From the NCBI RefSeq assembly GCF_001683795.1, contig NZ_LIGX01000022.1, positions 17,996 through 81,995 on the forward strand: DNA of 64,000 nt. The letters are read 5' to 3'. The translations under genes were made by a program, and so were the position numbers. Position 1 is the first letter of the stretch. Each line of letters starts with the position of its first letter. Positions 17,741 through 25,917 of the stretch are shown piece by piece. The stretch is from Neoakkermansia glycaniphila (GTDB lineage: Bacteria > Verrucomicrobiota > Verrucomicrobiia > Verrucomicrobiales > Akkermansiaceae). The notes beneath the pieces are model-generated. The model had not been told where the DNA came from, made no database searches, and saw only the letters and a list, made by a program, of their open reading frames with translations.

Positions 17741-18784
17741 ATGAAACGATACGAACAGTCAAAACGATGGAGCTTGTTGTACCCCGCACTCATGCTTTTG
17801 GCTTGTACCACACAAGCACAGGGACACTTGGGTGAAACAAAGGAGCAAATAACACAAGCTCTAGGATCAGCGATTACCCAAAACCAACCGAATTCAAACG
17901 GGACGGTAGAGATCTGGAGAAAAGGAGCCTATACCATCCAAGCGACATTTCATCCTTATGGAAATTGTACCAAGTTATTAATTAGGAAAAAGGCGAATAC
18001 TGAGTTTTCCAAGGAAGAGGCAATAAAAATTAGAGCATTTTTGTGCCCAAACCATGTTTTCACTCCATTAGCTGATTTCCAGCGAGAATTCACCAATGGA
18101 GAATTGGAATTTGCCAAAGATGGAACTTACCAATCCGTTTTTACAAAAACGGCAACTGGCAATATTTTAATGCTCCGAGATACAAGACCAGATAAAAACA
18201 CCAAAAATCCCGGTATTGCCAAAAAATGGGCCGAATATCAACAAACAGAAACTAAACCTGCTACCATAGGTGCCACTTATAAAACATTTGAAGATAAATG
18301 GGGGAAGTCATATCAAACCGAATTGAGTACATACGGATTTAACGCAACATGGATTGAACAAGGATACGAAATTACAGCGATATTTGCAGGTAAAACAGGC
18401 CCTTGTTTCAAAATTGTCATCCACCCTATTGCCCGCCAATCAAGCGGATTCCCTGCCGACATTTTACCGTCCATGGAAAAGCGTTTTATCCCACAAGCGC
18501 AATTTAATGAAATTTGGACCGAAGCACAACTTTCGGAGCAAGAGAAAAAAAAGAGAAAGGCGCAAGACAAAAAAGATTTTCCCTATGGTACGGGAACACC
18601 TCATCCGAATAGATTCTTTTTTAAAAATAAATCTATCATTCATATTTCAGAAGATGGTCGTTTCCGATCGGTATATTTAAACTCATACGATGCGCTTGGC
18701 ACCGAGTTAGGGATATGGCTCATTGATATGTCGCTCGACGTGACGGCACAGAACTCTACAAGTAGTAACTTGAAAGACTTATAA
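17741..18784 (+). CDS. Putative lipoprotein with two internal repeats
   Basis: This 347-aa protein starts with a basic N-terminus, a hydrophobic core and LLAC, a lipobox-like end of a signal peptide (Cys at about residue 22). The mature part seems to be two copies of one domain: copy 1 about residues 28-150 (LGETKEQITQALG, GAYTIQATFHPYGNCTKLLI, ELEFAKDGTYQSVF) and copy 2 about 172-330 (IGATYKTFEDKWG, GYEITAIFAGKTGPCFKIVI, IIHISEDGRFRSVY). No known family is recognised. Base composition is distinctly AT-rich compared with the housekeeping genes to the right. It is divergent from the XRE regulator and 13 bases before a membrane protein gene. Confidence 0.75.
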   Translation: MKRYEQSKRWSLLYPALMLLACTTQAQGHLGETKEQITQALGSAITQNQPNSNGTVEIWRKGAYTIQATFHPYGNCTKLLIRKKANTEFSKEEAIKIRAFLCPNHVFTPLADFQREFTNGELEFAKDGTYQSVFTKTATGNILMLRDTRPDKNTKNPGIAKKWAEYQQTETKPATIGATYKTFEDKWGKSYQTELSTYGFNATWIEQGYEITAIFAGKTGPCFKIVIHPIARQSSGFPADILPSMEKRFIPQAQFNEIWTEAQLSEQEKKKRKAQDKKDFPYGTGTPHPNRFFFKNKSIIHISEDGRFRSVYLNSYDALGTELGIWLIDMSLDVTAQNSTSSNLKDL

Positions 18785-18797
18785 CCTCCCGCATACC

Positions 18798-19478
18798 ATG
18801 CAACTTTACTTTTATACAAATACACAAGGAATCGTTTGCGGCCCAGTGACCGCAGATTCGTTGCAGGAAATGCTTGATCGGCGACAATTGAATCCACAAT
18901 GCCAAGTATATATAGAAGAAGAGCAAACATGGAAACCATTGGCCTGTTTCATTACGGCACAACCTAGGCAACAAGTAAGCAGCACCAAACACCGTTCAGC
19001 AAATATCCCGCAAAAATATCGGCCCAATAATACGCCTAAATCACACGATTTACTGATATTAAAAATCTGCATATTTATCATTGGTAGTGCATCATTGATA
19101 TATTATACATTTCGAAATCCCAAGCCGTCTCAATCAAGTCTCTCAAGTATCACCGAAGCCATCAGCCATACATCCAACTCATCTATAGCCATTCCATCTC
19201 CCTCACATCCTCAAAATTTCAAACTGGTCGGCACTATACAAAGCTCTACAGATGAATTCGGATTCACTTATATATATGCCCAAATCAAAAATGAATCCGG
19301 CACCAATTATCAATCCGTACACGCCTCATTCGCTATAAGGGATAAAAATGGCAATGTCGTCTCCATGGCATATGGCTGTTGCCTCAATATGAAAGCGGGA
19401 GAAACGAAAGCATTTGAAGCCGTCGCCCAAATAACTGTCTTCGATGGTATTACTCTAAATAGCGTATTCGGCACATAA
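18798..19478 (+). CDS. Membrane protein with GYF-like and FxLYD-like domains
   Basis: The 226-aa protein has an N-terminal GYF_2-like domain (residues 2-50, with YFYTNTQGIVCGPVTADSLQ and a later TWKPLACF), a basic linker, one transmembrane helix at about residues 85-105 (LLILKICIFIIGSASLIYY) and a C-terminal extracytoplasmic domain like FxLYD (NFKLVGTIQSS ... YIYAQIKNESG ... MKAGETKAFEAVA). GYF_2 domains often serve as intracellular peptide-binding modules, FxLYD as exported beta-sandwiches. It is AT-rich like the preceding lipoprotein gene and probably co-transcribed with it. Function unknown. Confidence 0.75.
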   Translation: MQLYFYTNTQGIVCGPVTADSLQEMLDRRQLNPQCQVYIEEEQTWKPLACFITAQPRQQVSSTKHRSANIPQKYRPNNTPKSHDLLILKICIFIIGSASLIYYTFRNPKPSQSSLSSITEAISHTSNSSIAIPSPSHPQNFKLVGTIQSSTDEFGFTYIYAQIKNESGTNYQSVHASFAIRDKNGNVVSMAYGCCLNMKAGETKAFEAVAQITVFDGITLNSVFGT

Positions 19479-19544
19479 AGGATCTGCTCTCTACCCTCTC
19501 TCAATGAAAAACCATCATGACAAAAGTTGCATTAATAGTGGAAT

Positions 19545-20132
19545 ATGTTATCGTCTTTCAAACCTGTAACGATGCATCCTTCCCACATTCCTGTTTGCCT
19601 CTTCCAATCCGCACGCCTCGACTTCCGCAAGCTTGCGGAGGGTGATTTCGCTGCACTCTGCGCCATTCTTCAGGATGAACGGACCATGTATGCATGGGAA
19701 CACGGCTTTACGGCCGAAGAAGTCCGCGCATGGGTTGATAAAAACCTGCACCGTTACGAGACGGACGGCTTCAGCTATTTCGCCGCCATCCGGCGCGATA
19801 CGGGCGAACTCATCGGTGTGATGGGACCTCTGATGGAGGAGGTGGAAGACACCCGGCATATCGGAATCGCCTATATTCTGCGCCGGGATTGCTGGCACTG
19901 CGGCTATGCTGCCGAAGGAGCCGCCGCCTGCCTGCAATACGCGTTCGAGGAGTTGCATGCCGAACAGGTCATTGCCCAGATACGCCCCGAAAACACGGCT
20001 TCACGCCGGGTTGCCGAACGTCTCGGCATGACCGTAACCGGCCAATTCGTCAAAACCTACCGGGGAAAGGACATGCCCCACCTGATCTACGCCATCGGCA
20101 GGGCGCAAGCCCAAGCCTTCATGCAAGCATAG
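19545..20132 (+). CDS. GNAT-family N-acetyltransferase (RimJ/RimL-like)
   Basis: This 195-aa protein matches the RimJ/RimL type acetyltransferase fold: ARLDFRKLAEGDFAALCAIL at the start, ELIGVMGPLMEE and HIGIAYILRRDCWHCGYAAE over the acetyl-CoA site, and IRPENTASRRVAERLGMTVT near the end. It probably acetylates an amino group of a protein or small molecule; the substrate cannot be read from the sequence. An internal ATG at 19572 (MHPSHIPVC) is an equally good start and would remove nine poorly conserved residues. The gene marks the return to GC-rich sequence after the AT-rich patch. Confidence 0.88.
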   Translation: MLSSFKPVTMHPSHIPVCLFQSARLDFRKLAEGDFAALCAILQDERTMYAWEHGFTAEEVRAWVDKNLHRYETDGFSYFAAIRRDTGELIGVMGPLMEEVEDTRHIGIAYILRRDCWHCGYAAEGAAACLQYAFEELHAEQVIAQIRPENTASRRVAERLGMTVTGQFVKTYRGKDMPHLIYAIGRAQAQAFMQA

Positions 20133-20179
20133 TCCCGCGCTGATTCCATGCGTTGCCGCCGGTCCTATCGGCCGCCTCG

Positions 20180-20806
20180 TCAACAGGCCATCATTTCGAG
20201 GCGCCATTTCCCATCGCGATACCGGAAAGAGCATGACATCACATCCTTGCGTGCCTCTCCATCGGAATCTTTGCTTTCGAACCAGATACCGAGACTAATC
20301 CGGTCATCACTTATACACCAAATACCACCGCTAGGCTGCATCGTCAAACTGATGGGAATCGGCGAATCCGACCCTTTTTCGAGATTTCCGACAATCCTGT
20401 CCCATACCTTTCGTAACGTTTCCTTCTTCACCTCGGCAGGAATGCGCACATGCGAGCGGGCGACCCACCCCGAATCATCCGTCCAGACGTTCCGCCCATC
20501 CACACGCTTGTGGCTGCCTCTCTGCGCCCGAACAGGCTTGCCTTCCACACCGTATTCCGTCACCTCAAGCGCACCGTCCTCCACCTTCACGATAAACTCG
20601 GCGTCCTTGCTGAAAAGACGCAGCGTTTCACCGTCGAGAATCTGAAAAACATCCGTCTCCGCCTTTTCCGTCAGCAGGCTGCCCATCATCTGCCGCACTT
20701 CGGCAATATCGGGAGCTACTTTGGATTCAGCCGCACGCTCTGCACCGAAGGCGGAGGATACAGCAACAGCGGTACAACCCAGCATCAGGGTAGTATGTAT
20801 ATTCAT
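20180..20806 (-). CDS. Secreted protein of unknown function, paralogue of the neighbouring pseudogene
   Basis: From ATG 20806 this is a 208-aa product with a signal peptide (MNIHTTLMLGCTAVAVSSAF, cleavage after the following GA). An upstream in-frame ATG at 20824 is less likely. The mature protein has a conserved-looking C-terminal half: VWTDDSGWVARSHVRIPAEV, a long amphipathic helix, then MSCSFRYRDGKWRLEMMAC. The same ending (MSCLCRWIDGKWQVFISAC) occurs in the adjacent gene at 20857-21464, so the two arose by tandem duplication. No known domain is recognised. Confidence 0.7.
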   Translation of the reverse strand: MNIHTTLMLGCTAVAVSSAFGAERAAESKVAPDIAEVRQMMGSLLTEKAETDVFQILDGETLRLFSKDAEFIVKVEDGALEVTEYGVEGKPVRAQRGSHKRVDGRNVWTDDSGWVARSHVRIPAEVKKETLRKVWDRIVGNLEKGSDSPIPISLTMQPSGGIWCISDDRISLGIWFESKDSDGEARKDVMSCSFRYRDGKWRLEMMAC

Positions 20807-20856
20807 ATAATCCTGTACTATCACACGGGTCTTCTCCAGTCAACCGAAAACATCCA

Positions 20857-21464
20857 TCAACACGCACTGATAAAAACCTGCCATTTCCCGTCGATCCATC
20901 GGCAAAGACAAGACATCATCCGGGTAGAGCCGTCTCCCAAGATCATTTCAATGCCGATACTGATCTCACCCGAATCATGCACCGTCATGCCCGAATGTGC
21001 CTTCTGTTCCGAAACGCCCAGATCCTCATGCACTTTCCGCACCCAGTCCCGGAGAAAATTCGCCGATACGGCAACAGGCACGCGATATTGCCGCACCGCC
21101 TCCATCCCGGGATCATCCACCCAAACCAATCCGCCGTCCTCCTGCACGTATGTGCCGCGCTTGCTCCCGCCGGAGGGGCTTCGGCAGGCACAGCGGGCGG
21201 AGATTGATACGAAGCTTCCCCCGGCAGCGACAAAAAAGCCGTTTTTCCGAACAGCCGAATCGTCACGCTCATACCGATCAGTTTCCCGTACTGGTACTCC
21301 TTCATCACCTGCACCGCCGCTGCTGCGCCCTCCGGCAAGCCTCCCTCCAGATAAATATACGGTCTCGGATCCCCCGCTGCCGGGCCGGATGCAGATGCAA
21401 AGGCGGACAGCCCCGCCACGGCGGCAAGCCCGCACCCCGGCATTAAAGAAACGAAGCGATTCAT
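20857..21464 (-). pseudogene. Frameshifted paralogue of the secreted protein at 20180-20806
   Basis: The N-terminal half, starting at ATG 21464 with AAGGG before it, encodes a signal peptide (MNRFVSLMPGCGLAAVAGLS ...) and runs in one frame to about 21180. The C-terminal half, in another frame, continues with GTYVQEDGGLVWVDDPGMEA and ends MSCLCRWIDGKWQVFISAC at 20857. Both halves align with the neighbouring intact gene (VRLFGKTAFL-like and VWVDD/VWTDD segments). The switch occurs between roughly 21145 and 21200, near a CCCC and a GGG run. It may be a true pseudogene, an assembly error or a slippery site. Confidence 0.7.
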
Positions 21465-21573
21465 CACACTGCCCTTCATACTGCCGGCAGCACATGAAGT
21501 CAACCTGAAATTCGATCTCATCTGCATCACAACGGCCGACATGCACCATGTCGCCGCTGCGGGGAGATTGCCC

Positions 21574-21602
21574 TTGAACCGCCCATCGATGTCGGGTACA
21601 AT
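21574..21602 (+). promoter_or_regulatory. Promoter of aroB
   Basis: TTGAAC (21574-21579), 17-base spacer and TACAAT (21597-21602). The ATG begins six bases after the -10 box, so the transcript would start at or next to the start codon. Confidence 0.7.
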
Positions 21603-21608
21603 CCCGCC

Positions 21609-22718
21609 ATGCCGACGGTTACTTTGTCTCTGGGAAAGGATTCGTACGATGTCCATGTCATGAACGGCGCTCTCGACCGCCTCGGCGACCTCGTTCACCG
21701 CAGCCGCCTGACGGGTCATGCCGCCATCGTGACGGATACGACGGTCGTACGCCACTACGGTGAACGCGCCCGCCTCGCTCTTGAAGAGGCCGGCTACACG
21801 ACCTCCCTGCACGTCGTCGATGCCGGCGAGCAGAGCAAGAGCCTTGCCACTGTCGAAACGCTGGCCTCCGAACTGGTCAAGGCCGGAGTGGATCGCTCCG
21901 GATTCATCGTCGCGCTCGGCGGCGGAGTCGTCGGAGACCTCGCCGGGTTCACGGCCTCCATCCATTACCGCGGCATCCCGTTCGTTCAGGTACCCACCAC
22001 CATCATGGCGCAGGTGGATAGCTCCGTAGGGGGTAAAACCGCCGTCAACATCCCTGCCGGGAAAAACCTTGTCGGCTCCTTCCACCAGCCCCGCCTCGTC
22101 GTCGTCGATCCTCTCACGCTCACCACGCTTCCCGCCCGCGTCATCCGCGAAGGCATGGCCGAGATGGTGAAACACGCCGCCATCCGCGATGCCGCCATGC
22201 TCTACGACATCCGCGCGCTCGCAGAAGAAACCGAACTCGGCTTCACCCTTTCGACCATCGAACGCCTTCCCGACCTCATCGCGCGCAACATCGCCATCAA
22301 GGCCCGCGTCGTCGAAGAAGATGAAAAGGAAACCAAGGACGTACGCGCCTTCCTGAATTTCGGCCATACCCTCGGCCACGGCATCGAAGCCGCCGTCCCC
22401 TACGGCGAGCTGCTGCACGGCGAAGTCGTCAGCCTCGGCATGCGTGCCGCCCTCTTCCTCAGCGAAAAATATGCCGGGCTTTCCGCCCATGCTTCGGAAG
22501 ATGTTCTCTCCACACTCAAGGCGCTTGAGCTTCCCCTCGTCCTGCCCGAAGGAATCGACCCCGCGACTGCGCTTGAAAAGACATTGACGGACAAAAAATT
22601 CCAGGCAGGCATGATCCGCTTCGTCCTGCTCGGAGCGCTCGGACAGCCGACCATCTCGGACGATATCACGATCGACGACCTCAAGGAAGCGCTTGCTCTG
22701 CTGCAACGGCCCGCGTAA
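21609..22718 (+). CDS. aroB: 3-dehydroquinate synthase
   Basis: The 369-aa product catalyses conversion of DAHP to 3-dehydroquinate, second step of the shikimate pathway, using NAD+ and a divalent metal. Diagnostic segments are GEQSKSLATVE, FIVALGGGVVGDLAGFTASI (NAD-binding glycine-rich loop), FVQVPTTIMAQVDSSVGGKT, EGMAEMVKHAAIRD and the metal-site region FLNFGHTLGHGIEAAVPYGE with a later HGEVVSLGMR. Length is normal. There is no Shine-Dalgarno sequence, but an excellent promoter ends six bases before the ATG, pointing to leaderless translation. Confidence 0.97.
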   Translation: MPTVTLSLGKDSYDVHVMNGALDRLGDLVHRSRLTGHAAIVTDTTVVRHYGERARLALEEAGYTTSLHVVDAGEQSKSLATVETLASELVKAGVDRSGFIVALGGGVVGDLAGFTASIHYRGIPFVQVPTTIMAQVDSSVGGKTAVNIPAGKNLVGSFHQPRLVVVDPLTLTTLPARVIREGMAEMVKHAAIRDAAMLYDIRALAEETELGFTLSTIERLPDLIARNIAIKARVVEEDEKETKDVRAFLNFGHTLGHGIEAAVPYGELLHGEVVSLGMRAALFLSEKYAGLSAHASEDVLSTLKALELPLVLPEGIDPATALEKTLTDKKFQAGMIRFVLLGALGQPTISDDITIDDLKEALALLQRPA

Positions 22719-22968
22719 AACGCAGCTCCATTCCCTCCCCATGCACGGTTCCGCTCTTGACGCACCGGGGAGCATCCTGCTATAAACAGTCCACATGACG
22801 GACATTGCGTAACAAGGGATTTCCATGGCGATCCCGAAAACCGGGCCATGGAACTGCCCTCCGCCTTCTCGCGCCCGACGCACGGAAGGATTTTGAACCA
22901 CCGCGGCAATAGCGTTCCCATCGCAACGGAACGGTTGCCTACCCATTCATTTCAAAGATTACGCAATC

Positions 22969-23577
22969 ATGAACCTGCAAATACGCCCTGAAAACGATCA
23001 GGATTTCCATCTCGTCGAAGACCTCACCCGCAACGCCTTCTGGGATGTTTACCAACCCGGATGCACCGAGCATCTGATTCTCCACAGGCTGCGGCAGTCG
23101 CCCGGCTTCATTTCCGCACTTGATCTCGTCGCCGAAGACGAAGGGGTCATCGCCGGACACGGCATCGCCACCCGGGCAACCGTGACGGATGCTCAGGGAA
23201 CCTCCCACGATGTCCTCTGCCTCGGCCCGTTGAGCGTCGATCCCTCCCGCCAGGGCCAGGGCATCGGCGGCAGCCTCATCCGCGCCCTGACGGACAAGGC
23301 CCGCGCGCTCGGCTACCGGGCCATCGTCCTGATCGGGCATCCGTCCTACTACGGGCGCTTCGGATTCCGCTGCACGGAGGAATGGGGCATCACCATGCCG
23401 GACGGCAGCTGCTTCCCGGAAATGATGCTCGTCGAACTCTACCCCGGCGCACTGGACGGCATACGCGGCACCTTCCATCCGGACGCCGCTTTCGATGTCT
23501 CACAGGAAGAAGCCGATGTCTTCGACCTCCGGTTCCCCCACCGGGACAAACACATCACCGACACCCAGCTCAAGTAA
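22969..23577 (+). CDS. GNAT-family N-acetyltransferase (YhbS-like)
   Basis: This 202-aa protein begins MNLQIRPENDQDFHLVEDLT and contains the acetyl-CoA pyrophosphate loop in PSRQGQGIGGSLIRALTDKA (about residues 87-106) and the segment IVLIGHPSYYGRFGFRCTEE typical of YhbS-type acetyltransferases. The target is unknown. It is followed closely by the aminopeptidase gene, which has its own promoter. A weak promoter-like pair (TTGCCT, 18 bases, TTACGC) lies immediately upstream of the ATG. Confidence 0.88.
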   Translation: MNLQIRPENDQDFHLVEDLTRNAFWDVYQPGCTEHLILHRLRQSPGFISALDLVAEDEGVIAGHGIATRATVTDAQGTSHDVLCLGPLSVDPSRQGQGIGGSLIRALTDKARALGYRAIVLIGHPSYYGRFGFRCTEEWGITMPDGSCFPEMMLVELYPGALDGIRGTFHPDAAFDVSQEEADVFDLRFPHRDKHITDTQLK

Positions 23578-23602
23578 GGAGGACGTTGCACGGACATTGC
23601 AC

Positions 23603-23632
23603 TTGTCGCACTCTCAAGGTTCGTGATAGGAT
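23603..23632 (+). promoter_or_regulatory. Promoter of the M29 aminopeptidase gene
   Basis: TTGTCG (23603-23608), 18-base spacer and TAGGAT (23627-23632), with the ATG six bases further on. The spacing to the start codon is the same as for aroB. Confidence 0.5.
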
Positions 23633-23638
23633 AGCGCC

Positions 23639-24751
23639 ATGAAAGACCCACGTTTCGACGCGCTCGCCCGGCAACTGGTCGGCTACTCCACCCGCCTGCA
23701 GCAAGGCGACCACATCCTGCTCGAACTTTCCGATGCGCCCGATGAAATGGCCGTCGCCCTCATCCGCGCCGTGCGTGCAGCCGGAGGCTTCCCCCACATC
23801 CGGCTGCACCACGGCCTCGTCTCCCGCGAGATGATGGCCGGAGCGCAGGAAGAACAATACGCCGCCGTGGCGGACGACCTGATGCACGAAATGAAGCGCA
23901 TGCAGGCCTACATTGCCATCCGCGGAGCGAACAACAGCTTCGAGAACTCCTCCGTGCCGCCGGACAAAATGCAGCTCGTCATGAAGCACATGCGCCCGGT
24001 CGTCAACCAGCGCGTCACCCACACCCGCTGGTGCGGCCTCCGCTGGCCCACCCCCTCCATGGCCCAGCAGGCGGGCATGGGCACCGAAGCCTTCGAGGAC
24101 TTCTACTTCCGCTGCTGCCTGATGGACTACGCCCCGCTCAAGGCCGCCATGGACATCCTCGCCAAGCGCATGGAAGCCACGGACCAGGTCCACATCACCG
24201 GGCCCGGCACCGACCTGCGCTTCTCCATCAAAGGCATGCCCGCCATCCCCTGCGCGGGAGAATACAACATGCCGGACGGCGAAGTCTTCACCGCCCCCAT
24301 CCGCGACTCCGTCGAAGGCATCCTCCGCTACAATGCACCCACCGTCTTCCAGGGAACGCCGTTCGACGGCATCGAATTCCGCTTCGAGAAGGGCCGCATC
24401 GTCGAAGCCCACTGCAACGGCAATGACGAAGGCCTCCGCCACATCCTCGACACGGACGAAGGCGCACGCTACATCGGCGAATTCGCCCTCGGCGTGAACC
24501 CCGCCATCCTCCAGCCCATGCGCGACATCCTCTTCGACGAGAAAATCGCAGGCTCCTTCCACTTCACCCCCGGCGAAGCCTACGACGTCGCGCCGAACGG
24601 CAACCACTCGCAGGTTCACTGGGATCTCGTCTGCATCCAGCGCAAGGACTACGGCGGCGGCGAAATCCGCTTCGACGGCGAACTCATCCGCAAGGACGGC
24701 CTCTTCCTCGACCCCGCCCTCGCCTGCCTCAACCCCGAGCCGCAAGCCTGA
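23639..24751 (+). CDS. Aminopeptidase, peptidase family M29
   Basis: The 370-aa product resembles thermophilic aminopeptidases (AmpS/PepS/AmpT), cytosolic dimeric metalloenzymes that remove N-terminal residues from peptides. The N-terminal domain has FDALARQLVGYSTRLQQGDH; the catalytic C-terminal part has GPGTDLRFSIKG, NMPDGEVFTAPIRDSVEGIL, then YIGEFALGVNPA, a FDEKIAGSFHFTPGEAYD segment and NHSQVHWDLVC, which supply the expected Glu, His, Tyr, His and Asp metal or catalytic residues. Family length is normal. The metallophosphoesterase gene follows after 11 bases. Confidence 0.9.
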   Translation: MKDPRFDALARQLVGYSTRLQQGDHILLELSDAPDEMAVALIRAVRAAGGFPHIRLHHGLVSREMMAGAQEEQYAAVADDLMHEMKRMQAYIAIRGANNSFENSSVPPDKMQLVMKHMRPVVNQRVTHTRWCGLRWPTPSMAQQAGMGTEAFEDFYFRCCLMDYAPLKAAMDILAKRMEATDQVHITGPGTDLRFSIKGMPAIPCAGEYNMPDGEVFTAPIRDSVEGILRYNAPTVFQGTPFDGIEFRFEKGRIVEAHCNGNDEGLRHILDTDEGARYIGEFALGVNPAILQPMRDILFDEKIAGSFHFTPGEAYDVAPNGNHSQVHWDLVCIQRKDYGGGEIRFDGELIRKDGLFLDPALACLNPEPQA

Positions 24752-24762
24752 CCCCCTCCGGC

Positions 24763-25623
24763 ATGGATACGCCCGACGACACGCCGCAACCCGGCCAGCC
24801 GCGCCGATTCTGGACCCGCCGCCGCTTCCTGACGGCGGGCCTGCTAGCAGCGGCAGGCACGGCCTCCTACGGATGGTGGGAAGCCGACCGGCTGGAATGC
24901 AACGTCATCCGGCTTCCCAAGGGACTGCTGCCCGGCATTCCCCGGCTGCGTATCCTGCACCTGTCCGACATGCACGACGATGTCGCCATGCTCCGCCGGG
25001 CCATCGACAAGGGGATCGAAGCCAAGCCGGATTTCGCCGCCTTCACGGGCGACCTCGTCACCAGCTTCACCCGCCTGGCGCGCACCCGCAGCTACATCGA
25101 ACCGTTGAAATACCTCGCGGAGAGCATCCCCTGCTACGCCTGCTACGGCAATCACGACATGGAAAAGCTCGAAAGCGTGGAGCGCATCTTCCAGACGGCC
25201 GGAATCCGCATCCTGCGCAACGAAAGTGCGCTGTGGACCGCACCCGACGGCAGAACCCTCCGCATCGCCGGAATCGGCGACTGGACGGAAGGGGATGAAG
25301 ACCCGGGCAAATGCCTGCAACCCCTCTCTGCCGGCACGCCGCCCCAGCCCGTCATCGTCCTCTCCCACAACCCGGAAAGCCGCTTCGCCCTCGAAGACTA
25401 TTACTGGAACCTCATGCTCTGCGGCCACACCCACGGCGGCCAGATCGGCATCCCCTTCACCGGCAAATACCTCAGCTTCCGGGGAGACATGGTCGCCGGG
25501 CTGTACCCCTTCGACGGCAAATGCGACAACCGGCAGGTCTTCGTCACGCGCGGCGTCGGCAACATCGGCGGCATGCGATTCTTCTGCCCGCCCGAAGTCG
25601 ATATCCTCGAATACGAGGGATGA
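24763..25623 (+). CDS. Tat-exported metallophosphoesterase
   Basis: This 286-aa protein begins with a twin-arginine-type signal (RRRFLTAGLLAAAGTASYGW at about residues 20-39) and then carries the full calcineurin-like motif set: LHLSDMHDD, FTGDLVTS, CYGNHDMEK, VLSHNPE and LCGHTHGGQIG. The binuclear metal centre therefore looks intact. YaeI/YkuE-type relatives act on phospholipid or wall precursors at the membrane; the actual substrate here is unknown. It is likely co-transcribed with the M29 peptidase gene. Confidence 0.9.
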   Translation: MDTPDDTPQPGQPRRFWTRRRFLTAGLLAAAGTASYGWWEADRLECNVIRLPKGLLPGIPRLRILHLSDMHDDVAMLRRAIDKGIEAKPDFAAFTGDLVTSFTRLARTRSYIEPLKYLAESIPCYACYGNHDMEKLESVERIFQTAGIRILRNESALWTAPDGRTLRIAGIGDWTEGDEDPGKCLQPLSAGTPPQPVIVLSHNPESRFALEDYYWNLMLCGHTHGGQIGIPFTGKYLSFRGDMVAGLYPFDGKCDNRQVFVTRGVGNIGGMRFFCPPEVDILEYEG

Positions 25624-25632
25624 AAGGGTTTC

Positions 25633-25833
25633 AGCCACAGATTTCACAGATTGGCACAGATGTTGGATGATTGAATCCGGCTGATTGCCGGATGGCAAAT
25701 CGAATTGTTTGATCAATATTGCATCAAACAATAGCAAGATGCAGGAAATACATCTTTCATTCATCTCTTGCAATCCGGCTGATCGCCGGATTCTTACTTG
25801 AAAAATCTGTGCCAATCTGTGAAATCTGTGGCT
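25633..25833. repeat. Nested palindromic element with 29-bp terminal inverted repeats
   Basis: The left arm 25633-25661 (AGCCACAGATTTCACAGATT ...) is repeated perfectly in inverse orientation at 25805-25833. Each arm contains short CACAGAT direct sub-repeats. Inside are two hairpins with ATCCGGC/GCCGGAT stems (25675-25693 and 25772-25792) and a 10-bp palindrome ATTGTTTGAT/ATCAAACAAT (25704-25713 and 25723-25732). The element encodes nothing and resembles dispersed REP/MITE-type intergenic repeats. It fills most of the gap between the phosphoesterase and metY. Confidence 0.85.
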
Positions 25834-25880
25834 CAACCCCTCCTCACCGCCCCAATCCCCGCCACCCGGCAAGATAGGCG

Positions 25881-25909
25881 TTGACGTTTCGCGGCAAGGT
25901 TGTTAGCAT
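25881..25909 (+). promoter_or_regulatory. Promoter of metY
   Basis: TTGACG (25881-25886), 17-base spacer and TAGCAT (25904-25909). The ATG at 25918 follows after eight bases. Confidence 0.6.
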
Positions 25910-25917
25910 GGGCCATC

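Noticed and set aside
20985..22946. Minus-strand frame of 653 codons
   Set aside because: Most of it is antisense to aroB. Only its last part overlaps the N-terminal half of the frameshifted secreted protein, which is reported separately.
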